From: Pseudidiomarina piscicola
GTDB lineage: Bacteria > Pseudomonadota > Gammaproteobacteria > Enterobacterales > Alteromonadaceae
Length of the DNA stretch: 52,327 nucleotides
NCBI RefSeq assembly: GCF_902806985.1
Contig: NZ_CADCXY010000009.1
Coordinates: 1 to 52,327 of the forward strand
Direction: 5' to 3'
Both the position numbers and the translations under genes were made by a program. The number at the start of each line of letters is the position of its first letter. Position 1 is the first letter of the stretch. Under the pieces are notes generated by a model, which saw only the letters and a program-made list of their open reading frames with translations, ran no database searches and had not been told where the DNA came from. Positions 1 to 8,607 of this stretch are shown here, in pieces.

Positions 1-69
1 TAGTGAAACGCTTCAGCGCCGATGGTAGTGTGGGGCTTCCCCATGTGAGAGTAGGACACCGCCAGGCTT
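1..69 (+). rRNA. rrf: 5S ribosomal RNA, 3' part only
   Basis: The first 69 bases match the 3' half of gammaproteobacterial 5S rRNA: the GCGCCGATGGTAGTGTGGGG block, the CCCCATGTGAGAGTAGG block, and the closing GCCAGGCTT that pairs with the missing 5' end. The 5' part lies outside the window. A strong terminator follows, so this is the last gene of an rRNA operon read on the + strand. The exact 3' end is uncertain by a few bases. Confidence 0.95.
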
Positions 70-82
70 TAATTTAGAAGAG

Positions 83-113
83 GCCCTCAGCTAACGCTGA
101 GGGCTTTTTTTTT
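83..113 (+). terminator. Rho-independent terminator of the rRNA operon
   Basis: A perfect 9-bp stem (GCCCTCAGC at 83-91 with GCTGAGGGC at 96-104) encloses a TAAC loop and is followed at once by nine T residues. It lies 14 bases after the 5S end and should stop transcription of the rRNA operon before the repeat array and the convergent tamB gene. Confidence 0.93.
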
Positions 114-120
114 GTGGAAA

Positions 121-560
121 CAAAAGAGCGTTGGTCGTGCGTTCGGCTGCGCCTCACTGTTCGTTGGTCGTACGCTGCGCTGTTCGTTGTTCGTTGTTCG
201 TTGTTCGTACGTTCGGCTCGCGCCTCACTGTTCGTCGTTTGAAAAAACGCAAAGACACGAGCGATGTTCGCTGTTCGCTGTTTGAAAAAGATAAAACAAA
301 CATCGCTCTTAATCTTTTGCCCTAACGAACATCCAACATCAAACATCGAACATCGCTCTTCGTCTTTGTCCCTAACGAACATCGAACATCAAACATCGAA
401 CATCGCTTTCGTGTTTGGCCCTAACGAACATCAAACAGCTAACATCAAACAGCGCTTTTCGTCTTTGCGAGCAGCGCGAAGCGCGTACGAACAACGAACA
501 GCGCAGCGTACGACCAACGCTCTTCGCTCTACAGCGTACGACCAACGCTCTTCGTCCTCG
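121..560. repeat. Palindromic heptamer-repeat array between the rRNA operon and tamB
   Basis: This 440-base stretch is built almost entirely of short degenerate repeats with a period of about 7 bases. The left side is rich in TTGTTCG-type units (four in a row near 180-209) and the right side in CGAACAA and AACATCG-type units, so the two halves are imperfect reverse complements. Exact arms include 32 bp at 162-193 matching the reverse complement of 488-519, and a 10-bp pair at 259-268 and 299-308. Open reading frames occur in several frames but only translate the repeats. It is not CRISPR, because there are no unique spacers. I recall similar heptamer arrays from intergenic DNA of other phyla. 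Function is unknown; a large cruciform or transcript hairpin is an inference. Confidence 0.9.
321..469. repeat. Three tandem units of about 50 bp inside the array
   Basis: Three consecutive units begin with CCTAACGAACATC at 321, 371 and 420 and end in a TCGTCTTTG-like stretch; they are 50, 49 and 50 bases long. Each contains three or four AACATC-type heptamers followed by a CGCT-pyrimidine segment. A partial unit precedes them at about 295-320. The regular unit length suggests spread by tandem duplication. Confidence 0.85.
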
Positions 561-564
561 GCCC

Positions 565-3500
565 TTACTCCTTTTCAAACGTATAAAATATATCCCCGCC
601 TTGGGACTTGGTGCTGGTCATCGTTTCAATTAATAGACGCTCTGTCAGTTGATACCGGACTAAGAACGTATTGGTACTATCGAGCAGGCCGATACCGTAT
701 TTTACGTAGAGCTTAGGTGACAAATATTTACCGATATAAAACGAAGTTTCGCGGGTTGCTGAGTTTGAGTCGATACCGAATTCATCGAAGCCAAAGGTAT
801 CTTGTAATGACTCACCGATAGCTTCTGTCCCTTTCGCCCCCAACATTAATAACGCTTGAAGTTGGAGATCGCCAGAACCTGTGCTTGCGGCTGACTGCAT
901 GCTTCGACCGAGTAACAAATATGACAGTACTTCCGAATCGGGCATCGCAGGTGTCGAGAAGAGGTTGAAACTTGGTTCGGTTAAGGTTCCTCCAACTTGT
1001 GCGCCAACACTGACATTACGTGCCGCTGTGGTGTTGTTGATCTCGCGTTTGACCCGTAGGTTCAGTCCCGGGTTGCTAATATCGCCGCCATTATAAATGA
1101 AAGCGCCGCGGTCGATGGCCAGTTCCTGGCCGTAGATAGTGTATAAACCCTCGGTGACATTGATGCTACCAACGCCTGTTAAGGGGCGTCGTGGTTGCTC
1201 AACGACTTCGAGGCTACCGGCAAGCTTGCCTTCAAAGCCATAGGCGTTGACACTTACATTATCACTGAGATTCACTCGTACGGCCGCCTGTACCTTAAGC
1301 CCGCCTAAGGTGTTGCTGCTGCCAGCAACGGCCTCACCGTTTTTAGTCACCACCACGTCTGGTGAACGTGCGACCGCATTTTCAAACTCAGGTGCGGTGA
1401 TTTGGGCATAAGGAACGTCAACGGTACCCGCAATATCAATGAGCTGATCTTTTAGGTGGATACGAATATTCGGGCTCACATCGACAGTTGCTATCGGCAT
1501 CTGTAGCGCTCTGAAATTTTGTCCTTCAATCGCTAAGAAAGCTTCCTGTTCGAGGGGAATTGCTAAGCCCTCTAATAGCAACCAACCCTGGTCGCCCGAC
1601 CGCGCTTGGCCTTCTATTTGCAGTTCACCTTGAGTGTCAGGGGCATCAATTAGAGCAAGGCGCACCTCATTGAAAACTAGGTTTGTTTGTGCGAAACCAA
1701 CGGTTTCGGCATAGACCTCCATGTCACCTTCTAATGTCGGTGCGGCCATGGTGCCCTGTAATTGCAAAGATGCGGTCGCTCGACCACCCTCATAGCGAAG
1801 GCCTGGTAAAACCCAATCTAGCATTGCCAGATCGTCGAGTTGAAAGATCAATTCGCCTTGGATATCTTGCGCACCATACAAATCGCTGACTTTTACTTCA
1901 CCGATCAGTCCACCTTGCCCGTCGGTAAGTGTCCCATCAAGGGTGGCATAGATTTGATTAGGGTCACCCTTTGCGATAAGTTGCCATTGCTCGAGTTGTG
2001 TCTTCATGTCTTGGTCAAGGGCAAAGAACGTCGTGTCGTCACTGGACACTTGCGCATTAATAGCTACCAACTTAAAACTTTGTCGATCGAGCTTGGCGTG
2101 GGCCTCCACATCAACGGTGCCAGCGATACGTTGTGCGACATCTTGCTTGCGTAAGCGGTTAAGTAACCACAATGAAAGCTGTTTGCCGGTGATAGACATG
2201 GACACCTTGTCTGCATCCGCTTCAAGTCGTTGGCAAATGGCCCCAAGTCGATCGCCATCATGGTGAAGGCAAAGATCAGTGTTCGTGAGTTGCCAACCAT
2301 AGCTTTGTTTGGCGAATTCGAACTGACTCATTTCTGACGTCGACCAACTGCCGATACTCTCGGTCGTTACCGCTAAGGTTTCGACATTTAGCTTGAGCAG
2401 ATTAAGCTGTTCATTGGCGTCAAGTGAGAAGTTAAGCGTTAAACTTTCCAGCTCCGTAACAGCTGCAGGTAGCAATGGCAGCTCTTCGAGTGCGCCAAGA
2501 CGAAGTTCGCCAGTAACACGTTGGTCGCCAGCTGTAGAGCCATTCAATTGCAGGCGTGATTCACCAATAGCTAAGGTTAAGCCATCGGCGGTTAGTACAT
2601 TTTCAGTAAAAAACAGCCCGCCAGCTAACTCAATGTCGGTGCGTTGAGCGTCTGTTTCGACGACTGCAGTACCGTCTTTAATATCAAGTCGTAATTCAAG
2701 CTTAGGTGACCATGCGAGTTCGGCTGTCGCAGTGAATGTTAGCTCTTCTGAGTTGGCTTTTAAGGTAGATAAAGACACCTTATTAAGGTTGCCCGTGCCG
2801 TTTGTCACGAGTTCGGCGCGACGTTCCCTATCGGTCTCGGTGTTTGCGTAAAGCAGCTGATTTATCATTTCAAATTGGTAAGCGTCGGGGGTTCCTTCAA
2901 GGTCGATGACGCCTTCGACCAATTCTAAGGTTTCAGTTTCTGCCCGTTGTGCGAGTTGTGTTAGGTCTAAATCACGATAACTAGCTGTCAGGTCAAAAGG
3001 GCTTGATGCGTAGTCGGTTGCGAAATTGCGGTGGCGCCATTTACCATTAAGTTGCAGGATGCCTTGCTTGGCGCCTATACCACTTAATTCCAGCTTAGAA
3101 ATAACCGCTTGTTCTGAAGTGACACTCACCTCGGCCGACAGTTTCGTGGACTCATTCACCAAGCTTTGCAGTTGCGGTACGTTCTGTTCAATAAGCCCAC
3201 TAAATAACGTGAGCGGTAAGCGTTCAAGATCCAATTCGGCGCGCCATTGTAATTGGGCTAACGGTGCAGTAACCGTGGCCGTTAAGCGCTGGGTAGGCGT
3301 TTGCGCCGTGGTGAACTCACTAGTCACTTGCAGTGGGCGACCTGAAAGCTCACCGCCGATAGTTAAATTGCCATCAATACGACGCGCATTGACCGCATGG
3401 TAATCGACCGCTAATTGGTAATCAGCTTGGAGCTCAATTGCGTAATTATCGGTCGTCGTGATCTGTCCAGACCCATGCAGCAGTGACTGTTCGCGAGTCA

Positions 3501-4035
3501 CCCTAAAATTTTCGATCTGAAGTTGCATCGCACGCCAATCGATTGTGGTTTGAAAAGTTGAAACTATTCTCTGTGGTGATGCTTCGGTTGACGCAGCAAG
3601 CCACACCTCCGAAATACTCAATTGCTTAACGTAAACGCCAATAGGTAACTCGAGGTGAGGGAGCTCGATGGAACTATCTGGATCTGTGCTAGGTGCTGCC
3701 TTGCGCGTGATCTGAACCTGCTGTAGTGAAAGACGGTCAACGGTCAGTTCGTTATTGAATAGATCGAACGGACGCCAACGAATTTCCGCTTGCTTAATGG
3801 CCACTTCTAGCCCTTCACTATCGACCACAACACCAGTTAATTCGAGATTGTCGATCAACCGTCCGCTTAAGGTGTCGTACCGAACCTCTGTGCTATTAGC
3901 GTCTAATGCCCAGTTCAGGGCGACATCTAGGGTCCACTTAGAGCCTGTGGTAGTGCCCACTAGTGCGAGTACTAGTAAAGGCACAATCACAAATAAGGCA
4001 ACAATAGTTATTGCTAGTCCTTTTAACCACTTCAT
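565..4035 (-). CDS. tamB: TamB, inner-membrane-anchored outer-membrane assembly protein
   Basis: TamB spans the periplasm and works with TamA to insert autotransporters and other barrel proteins and, in later work, to move phospholipid to the outer membrane. The product (1156 residues from the chosen start) has one N-terminal membrane helix just after MKWLKGL, a long beta-rich body and the conserved C-terminal TamB (DUF490) domain, ending in the typical YTFEK-like barrel signal. I chose the ATG at 4035 because it overlaps the tamA stop as ATGA, the usual coupling; an upstream ATG at 4068 would add 11 residues. The gene ends beside the repeat array. Length fits the family (E. coli about 1259). 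Confidence 0.94.
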   Translation of the reverse strand: MKWLKGLAITIVALFVIVPLLVLALVGTTTGSKWTLDVALNWALDANSTEVRYDTLSGRLIDNLELTGVVVDSEGLEVAIKQAEIRWRPFDLFNNELTVDRLSLQQVQITRKAAPSTDPDSSIELPHLELPIGVYVKQLSISEVWLAASTEASPQRIVSTFQTTIDWRAMQLQIENFRVTREQSLLHGSGQITTTDNYAIELQADYQLAVDYHAVNARRIDGNLTIGGELSGRPLQVTSEFTTAQTPTQRLTATVTAPLAQLQWRAELDLERLPLTLFSGLIEQNVPQLQSLVNESTKLSAEVSVTSEQAVISKLELSGIGAKQGILQLNGKWRHRNFATDYASSPFDLTASYRDLDLTQLAQRAETETLELVEGVIDLEGTPDAYQFEMINQLLYANTETDRERRAELVTNGTGNLNKVSLSTLKANSEELTFTATAELAWSPKLELRLDIKDGTAVVETDAQRTDIELAGGLFFTENVLTADGLTLAIGESRLQLNGSTAGDQRVTGELRLGALEELPLLPAAVTELESLTLNFSLDANEQLNLLKLNVETLAVTTESIGSWSTSEMSQFEFAKQSYGWQLTNTDLCLHHDGDRLGAICQRLEADADKVSMSITGKQLSLWLLNRLRKQDVAQRIAGTVDVEAHAKLDRQSFKLVAINAQVSSDDTTFFALDQDMKTQLEQWQLIAKGDPNQIYATLDGTLTDGQGGLIGEVKVSDLYGAQDIQGELIFQLDDLAMLDWVLPGLRYEGGRATASLQLQGTMAAPTLEGDMEVYAETVGFAQTNLVFNEVRLALIDAPDTQGELQIEGQARSGDQGWLLLEGLAIPLEQEAFLAIEGQNFRALQMPIATVDVSPNIRIHLKDQLIDIAGTVDVPYAQITAPEFENAVARSPDVVVTKNGEAVAGSSNTLGGLKVQAAVRVNLSDNVSVNAYGFEGKLAGSLEVVEQPRRPLTGVGSINVTEGLYTIYGQELAIDRGAFIYNGGDISNPGLNLRVKREINNTTAARNVSVGAQVGGTLTEPSFNLFSTPAMPDSEVLSYLLLGRSMQSAASTGSGDLQLQALLMLGAKGTEAIGESLQDTFGFDEFGIDSNSATRETSFYIGKYLSPKLYVKYGIGLLDSTNTFLVRYQLTERLLIETMTSTKSQGGDIFYTFEKE

Positions 4036-5807
4036 AAATCGGGCCCTATGGTTAAATGAAGACGCCAAGGCTTATCGGGTTCGTCAATCGCTTGAGCGAC
4101 ATCGAGTCGAACAGGACCGATCGGCGATAGCCATCGAGCACCTATGCCGATGGTTTTCTTCAACGGCATTGACCACTCCATTCCGGTATTACCAAAATCT
4201 GAGAAAATCGCTACACGCCACTGCGGCGCCACCAAATAATCGAATTCGGCACTGGTGATAGCCAAGTAACGCCCACCTGTCACGACGCCCTCGGCATTTT
4301 CTGGTCCTAGTTGTTGATAGGCGTAACCGCGCACACTGTGATCACCGCCGGCAAAAAAACGTAATGAAGGAGGTAGTTGGGAAAAATCGCCGGCACTTAT
4401 AGCCCCTACTTCTGCGCGTGCAAGAAAGCGCCATTTCTGAGTCAGAGAGTAAACCGTTTTACCGCTTAAGGTAAGCGAGACAAAACTAGTGTCCGATAAC
4501 ACCGCATCACTGGCCGCCTGAATGCGTGCGCTCACGCGGTAGCCGTTATCAATTAAATTACGGTTGTCATTATCAAGCTCGGACGAGACCAAACTGAATT
4601 CGGCGCTCGGCACGAAAAAGCCCGAACCTTGCTTTGGTGCGGAGCCAAATTGATAGTCTTCTCGTTGATAGGCTAATTGATAGGTGCGTTGCCATGAATC
4701 GTAATGTCGGGAGTCGCGCAGACTGGTCCGATAGAGTGTTGAGTCGATATCCTCATAAGTGCGATCAAGAATTTCACCAGTTATGCTGTATTGATCTCGA
4801 GAAGGGTTCTTGCCAGGAATGATATAGTCAACGAAGCCGGTATTTTGAACTTCTGATAGACGCACAATACTGCTAAGTTTATGCCCTCGATCGTTCACCC
4901 AGCGCCGATCAAAGCCTAGTGTGAGCCGTGCGCCTGTGTCGGTTCCATAACCTGGCCCAATTTGATAGTAATCGCGCTCATTGGCCGTCACACGTACGGA
5001 AATTGGTACGCTTTGCTGTTCTGCTTGGCTCCACAGCGGTGCCACTTCGACACTCTCAAAGTAATCGGTGCTGGCTAGGGCAACCTGCAAATCAAGTAAG
5101 TCGCGGGTATGGAACTCTTCGCCTTTCTCAAAGTGAAAATAGCGAGCCAGGAAATCACTATCTAGATGATTACAGCAAATTGAAATATCACCAAATTTAT
5201 ACCTTTGCCCACTATCAAAATGCAGCACGATAGACGCGGTTTTGTCGCCCAACTCAACGTTTACTTCTTGTTTGTTAAAGCTGGCGTCATAGTAACCTCG
5301 CTCGGCAGCTAAGCTGCGCAACATACTTTTGCTACGTTCATAGTTGCTATGGCGAAGTGGCTGCCCTTCATTAATCGGCAGTTGTCCTCGCAAACGCTTA
5401 AAAGTAGGGTCTTGCTGCGCTGCGCCAGTGAGATCAAGGTCGATGCTAGCAATAGTGGTAAGTGGGCCGGGCTCAATTTCGTAGCGTACCGTAATCTGTT
5501 GGTCGTTGGTGTCGATGCTATGACTGACTTTGCTATGGTAGTAGCCAAATGGCTCTAGGGCCTGAGCAATTGAGTTGTCGCCACGGCGCGCTAAGAACCT
5601 AAGACGGAAAGAAGCAGGTGCTGGTTTACCATTGTACTGCAGCAGTTCTAAATAACTGCGCACATTTGCGGCAAGCTCGCCCTCGACGCCCTCAATGACG
5701 ACATTTAGCCGCGTTGTTTGCGCTTGCGGCTGTTGCGCTGCCAGCGGTTGCCAAACTGGAACACAGACGATTAGCAGTAGCAGCCATGTCAATCGGCTTA
5801 ACGTCAT
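4032..5807 (-). CDS. tamA: TamA, outer-membrane Omp85-family assembly barrel
   Basis: TamA is the outer-membrane half of the translocation and assembly module. The 591-residue product has a signal peptide (about residues 1-24), three POTRA-like domains in the N-terminal half and a 16-strand Omp85 barrel. The motif SVRGYAYQQLGPEN near residue 490 is the conserved RGY/F element of strand-connecting loop 6. The gene is first in a two-gene operon and overlaps tamB by 4 bases. AGAAAGG lies directly before the ATG and is a plausible, slightly close, ribosome binding site. Confidence 0.95.
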   Translation of the reverse strand: MTLSRLTWLLLLIVCVPVWQPLAAQQPQAQTTRLNVVIEGVEGELAANVRSYLELLQYNGKPAPASFRLRFLARRGDNSIAQALEPFGYYHSKVSHSIDTNDQQITVRYEIEPGPLTTIASIDLDLTGAAQQDPTFKRLRGQLPINEGQPLRHSNYERSKSMLRSLAAERGYYDASFNKQEVNVELGDKTASIVLHFDSGQRYKFGDISICCNHLDSDFLARYFHFEKGEEFHTRDLLDLQVALASTDYFESVEVAPLWSQAEQQSVPISVRVTANERDYYQIGPGYGTDTGARLTLGFDRRWVNDRGHKLSSIVRLSEVQNTGFVDYIIPGKNPSRDQYSITGEILDRTYEDIDSTLYRTSLRDSRHYDSWQRTYQLAYQREDYQFGSAPKQGSGFFVPSAEFSLVSSELDNDNRNLIDNGYRVSARIQAASDAVLSDTSFVSLTLSGKTVYSLTQKWRFLARAEVGAISAGDFSQLPPSLRFFAGGDHSVRGYAYQQLGPENAEGVVTGGRYLAITSAEFDYLVAPQWRVAIFSDFGNTGMEWSMPLKKTIGIGARWLSPIGPVRLDVAQAIDEPDKPWRLHLTIGPDL

Positions 5808-5924
5808 CCTTTCTTCCCTACCTGTTAGCAGCGATAAAACTGAGTGTTATCTTGAGTATATCAAAGCAAACAAGATAAATCGGTGAAAAAAGCGGCAAGT
5901 AAACGTTAAAGCTCTATAAAAGAC

Positions 5925-5952
5925 TTGCCACCCTGCAAGCTGCCAGTATAAT
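5925..5952 (+). promoter_or_regulatory. Sigma70 promoter of tRNA-Trp
   Basis: TTGCCA at 5925-5930 and a consensus TATAAT at 5947-5952 are separated by 16 bases. A G/C-rich discriminator (CGGGG) follows, as in growth-rate-controlled stable RNA promoters. Transcription would start near 5959, about ten bases before the tRNA. Confidence 0.75.
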
Positions 5953-5968
5953 TCGGGGTCTACGTTGC

Positions 5969-6045
5969 AGGGGTGTAGTTCCAATTGGTAGAACAGCGGT
6001 CTCCAAAACCGACGGTTGGGGGTTCGAATCCCTCCACCCCTGCCA
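5969..6045 (+). tRNA. tRNA-Trp (anticodon CCA)
   Basis: The 77-base sequence closely follows E. coli tRNA-Trp: acceptor stem AGGGGTG / CACCCCT, T-arm GGTTCGAATCC, encoded CCA end, and anticodon CCA at 6003-6005 in the loop CTCCAAA. It stands alone. No terminator is visible between it and holD, which starts 37 bases later. Confidence 0.97.
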
Positions 6046-6082
6046 CTTCCAAGTTTCCGCAAAATTAGCTAAGCTGCTTTTC

Positions 6083-6490
6083 ATGACTGAATCATCTAAA
6101 CCATCGACTGCTAATGATGGCTCTCAGCTTTGGAATGAGTCTCAGCGCCATGCCATGGCAGCGCTGGAATTACCCATGTGGCAGACTTCTAGTGAACTCA
6201 CAGATACGGCCTCAAGCTCAGCGTCGGACGCTGCGTTTTATTATAAGCTCGAAAGTTGGTTGTTGGTATCAAGCACACCTTTACCAGAGCCGTTAAGCCC
6301 TTGGCAACAAGATATTTTGCGCAGCTTAGCCCCCGAGCAACCCGCACGACCGACCGAAGTGTCTGCCACCGTAGCTGCCGAAGCAACAAGCACCATGATG
6401 CAACTTGATCTTGATGACATTTTTAAAGAGCATCCCAGCGCTGAAGCTAAACGCGCATTGTGGTCGCGCCTTTGCATGTCGAATGATTAA
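6083..6490 (+). CDS. holD: DNA polymerase III psi subunit HolD
   Basis: Psi links the clamp loader to single-stranded DNA-binding protein through the chi subunit. This 135-residue protein is divergent, like all HolD proteins. It keeps an N-terminal chi-binding segment of the type ALELPMW and a C-terminal KRALWSRLC helix that resembles RAALWQQIC of E. coli HolD. Position supports the call: it overlaps rimI by 8 bases, as holD-rimI pairs do in enterics and Alteromonadales. No clear Shine-Dalgarno precedes the ATG. Confidence 0.82.
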   Translation: MTESSKPSTANDGSQLWNESQRHAMAALELPMWQTSSELTDTASSSASDAAFYYKLESWLLVSSTPLPEPLSPWQQDILRSLAPEQPARPTEVSATVAAEATSTMMQLDLDDIFKEHPSAEAKRALWSRLCMSND

Positions 6491-6920
6491 GCTACTGCAT
6501 TCCTATCACACCGAGCTTTATCGTATTGAAACCTCGAGTCATGCGGGACCTTGGAGTGAGGCTCTGCTGCAAGACTGTTTTGGTGACGGCTATGAGGTTT
6601 ATGGTTGGCTTGATCAGCAACAAAAGCTGTTGGCATTTTATATTATTCAGCGGGTACTTGATGAAATAACACTGATGAATATTGCTGTTATGCCTGAAGC
6701 GCAAGGCGCGGGTATTGGCCGCCACTTGCTGGAACATTTACAGGCTACTGCAAGCACTGAAAATGCAACTCTGTGGCTTGAAGTGCGCGCTTCAAACGAA
6801 CGCGCGCTGAAGCTGTATCAACTGAATGGCTTTGCCGAAGTAGGGCGCCGCCGGGGCTATTATGCGCGAGGGGCTGAGCGCGAAGACGCAGTTATTATGC
6901 GGTGGTCTGGCAAACCTTAG
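6483..6920 (+). CDS. rimI: Ribosomal protein S18 alanine N-acetyltransferase RimI
   Basis: RimI transfers an acetyl group from acetyl-CoA to the N-terminal alanine of ribosomal protein S18. The 145-residue product is a single GNAT domain with the acetyl-CoA loop QGAGIGRHLL and the C-terminal YQLNGFAEVGRRRGYY block diagnostic of RimI. The ATG at 6483 gives the start MIKLLHSY and overlaps holD by 8 bases; an upstream in-frame start at 6405 would add residues unlike the family. It converges on the regulator at 6924 with a 3-base gap. Confidence 0.92.
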   Translation: MIKLLHSYHTELYRIETSSHAGPWSEALLQDCFGDGYEVYGWLDQQQKLLAFYIIQRVLDEITLMNIAVMPEAQGAGIGRHLLEHLQATASTENATLWLEVRASNERALKLYQLNGFAEVGRRRGYYARGAEREDAVIMRWSGKP

Positions 6921-6923
6921 CGG

Positions 6924-7235
6924 CTAAAAGTCAGGACAGAACTTGTTCTTAAGTAACTGCATAAATTGCAGGGTATCTTGATCTTGAATTGAATAATAAA
7001 TGGTTTGTGCTTCTTTACGAAATTTTACCAACCCTTGCTGCCGCAAAACGGCCAAATGCTGTGAAAAAGCCGACGCACTGAGCGGGAAATGACGATTTAA
7101 CTTGCCCACGCTTTGTTCGCCATTGGCAAGATGGCAAAGGATCTGAAGCCGATGCTCATTCGCAATCGAACGTAAAAACACTGCGGCACTTTTCGCTTCA
7201 TCTTGTTCCATTTCGGCAATGCTATGCGTTGACAT
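6924..7235 (-). CDS. ArsR/SmtB-family repressor, BigR/SqrR/YgaV-like
   Basis: The 103-residue protein is a winged helix-turn-helix of the ArsR family: LRSIANEHRLQILCHL is the typical opening, then the recognition helix around SASAFSQHLAVLRQQGLV. The two cysteines, Cys34 and Cys100 (NKFCPDF), are 66 residues apart, the same spacing as the persulfide-sensing pair of SqrR (Cys41/Cys107). The CxC metal site of classical ArsR is absent. I infer a sulfide/persulfide-responsive repressor like E. coli YgaV or BigR. No sulfur gene is adjacent; it is divergent from cdd, so its targets are elsewhere or it mainly regulates itself. Confidence 0.8.
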   Translation of the reverse strand: MSTHSIAEMEQDEAKSAAVFLRSIANEHRLQILCHLANGEQSVGKLNRHFPLSASAFSQHLAVLRQQGLVKFRKEAQTIYYSIQDQDTLQFMQLLKNKFCPDF

Positions 7236-7272
7236 TCAAAGTTCCTATTTTTCTAATCACAACACGATCTGT

Positions 7273-7290
7273 GGTAATTCTAATACTACC
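7273..7290. promoter_or_regulatory. Possible operator dyad between the regulator and cdd
   Basis: GGTAATTCTAATACTACC is an imperfect 18-bp palindrome (GGTA and TACC outer arms, A/T-rich centre) in the 167-bp divergent spacer. ArsR proteins bind such sites near their own start. The assignment rests only on symmetry and position. Confidence 0.25.
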
Positions 7291-7402
7291 TCGAGCGATA
7301 ATATTAACATAGCTCAACGAAATACGGTTAATACCGAGGCTCACTTGGATTCAAGTTTTTAAAAGAGTAAGCTAACCTCCCATAAGCTAAGAATACTATA
7401 GT

Positions 7403-7834
7403 ATGAGTAAACAAACCGACAACATTGAACACCTTCGCCAACACGCGAAGCTAGCGAGTGAAAAGGCCCATGCCCCCTATAGTAACTTTAAAGTAGGTGC
7501 GGCAATTCGTATGCATAACGGCGATGTCATTACTGGCTGTAACGTCGAGAATGTGTCTTACGGTTTATCAAACTGCGCCGAACGCACAGCTATTTTTAGC
7601 GCTATTGCGCAGGGCTACTCGGCTGCTGACATGGCCACGGTGGTGGTGTATACCCCAAGTGATCAAACGTACGCCCCGTGCGGAGCATGCCGACAAGTAC
7701 TCGCTGAGTTCCTGCCTGCCGATGCCGTAGTGTCATCCACCAGTGAGGGGGCAGCTCGACACTGGCGTGTCGGTGAACTACTCCCCGACGCCTTTGAGTT
7801 CGATGTTGAAGCCTATCGGAAAAAGACCCTATGA
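7403..7834 (+). CDS. cdd: Cytidine deaminase
   Basis: This enzyme hydrolyses cytidine and deoxycytidine to uridine and deoxyuridine, feeding the deo salvage pathway. The 143-residue product is the short, homotetrameric type. Zinc ligands are Cys58 (in NCAERTA), Cys93 and Cys96 (in PCGACRQ), and Glu60 is the proton shuttle. It is first in the operon and overlaps deoC by 4 bases (ATGA). The 20 bases before the ATG hold no recognisable Shine-Dalgarno. Confidence 0.96.
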   Translation: MSKQTDNIEHLRQHAKLASEKAHAPYSNFKVGAAIRMHNGDVITGCNVENVSYGLSNCAERTAIFSAIAQGYSAADMATVVVYTPSDQTYAPCGACRQVLAEFLPADAVVSSTSEGAARHWRVGELLPDAFEFDVEAYRKKTL

Positions 7835-8607
7835 TAGATATAACAACCGCCGCGAAACTCGGCATTCAGCTGATGGACTTAACCTCGCTGAACCTTGATG
7901 ATACCCCTGCAAAAATCTCCGAGCTTTGTACGACCGCAAAAACTGACTACGGTCAGCCTGCAGCTTTATGTGTTTACCCGGAACATGTTGCGTGGGCGAA
8001 ATATCAATGTTCGCAGCGTGGTCTTGCCACGATGAAAGTGGCCACGGTAACCAATTTCCCTGCTGGCTATGACGATATCGAACGTGCCTTGGAAGAAACC
8101 CAACGTGCGATCAGTGCTGGGGCAGATGAGGTTGACGTAGTGATGCCTTACCGTGCTTTTTTACAGGGCGATCGGCAACTGGCTAAAGAACTGATTACAA
8201 ATTGTAAAGGCATTGTGGGTGACGCCAAAGGGTTAAAGGTTATTTTGGAAACGGGGGTGCTTGAGCAACCGAAGCTCATTCGCGACGCTAGCTTGCTGGC
8301 GATTGACGCCGGGGCTGACTTCATCAAAACATCCACCGGTAAGGTGCCTGTGAATGCGACACTGGGGGCTGCCAAAGAAATGCTGAGCGCGATTAAAGAA
8401 ACCGGTGGACGTTGCGGATTTAAAGCGGCAGGTGGCGTGAGAACGGCGACCGACGCACAAGCCTACTTACAACTTGCAGAATCCATTTTAGGGCGAGACT
8501 ATTTATCCGCAACAACGTTTCGCTTTGGTGCCAGTGGGTTATTGACCAACTTACAGCAGACGCTGGCAGGAGAATCATCAATGAATCAATCAGGGACGAG
8601 CTATTAA
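7831..8607 (+). CDS. deoC: Deoxyribose-phosphate aldolase
   Basis: DeoC splits 2-deoxyribose 5-phosphate into acetaldehyde and glyceraldehyde 3-phosphate, the last step of deoxynucleoside breakdown. The 258-residue TIM barrel keeps the Schiff-base lysine Lys166 in DFIKTSTGK, the second active-site lysine Lys198 in GFKAAGGVR, and Asp102. The start overlaps the cdd stop; the stop overlaps the deoA start (TAATG), so translation of the three genes is likely coupled. Confidence 0.97.
   Translation: MIDITTAAKLGIQLMDLTSLNLDDTPAKISELCTTAKTDYGQPAALCVYPEHVAWAKYQCSQRGLATMKVATVTNFPAGYDDIERALEETQRAISAGADEVDVVMPYRAFLQGDRQLAKELITNCKGIVGDAKGLKVILETGVLEQPKLIRDASLLAIDAGADFIKTSTGKVPVNATLGAAKEMLSAIKETGGRCGFKAAGGVRTATDAQAYLQLAESILGRDYLSATTFRFGASGLLTNLQQTLAGESSMNQSGTSY

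Noticed and set aside
121-560. CRISPR array
   Set aside because: Units have no constant repeat with unique spacers of equal length, the pattern is palindromic at the level of the whole region, and no cas genes are present.
74-716. Several overlapping open frames in the array (for example MFDVGCSL- and NNEQRTTNS-like peptides)
   Set aside because: They only translate the heptamer repeats in different frames, have no ribosome binding sites and exist on both strands; such frames are typical artefacts of this repeat type.
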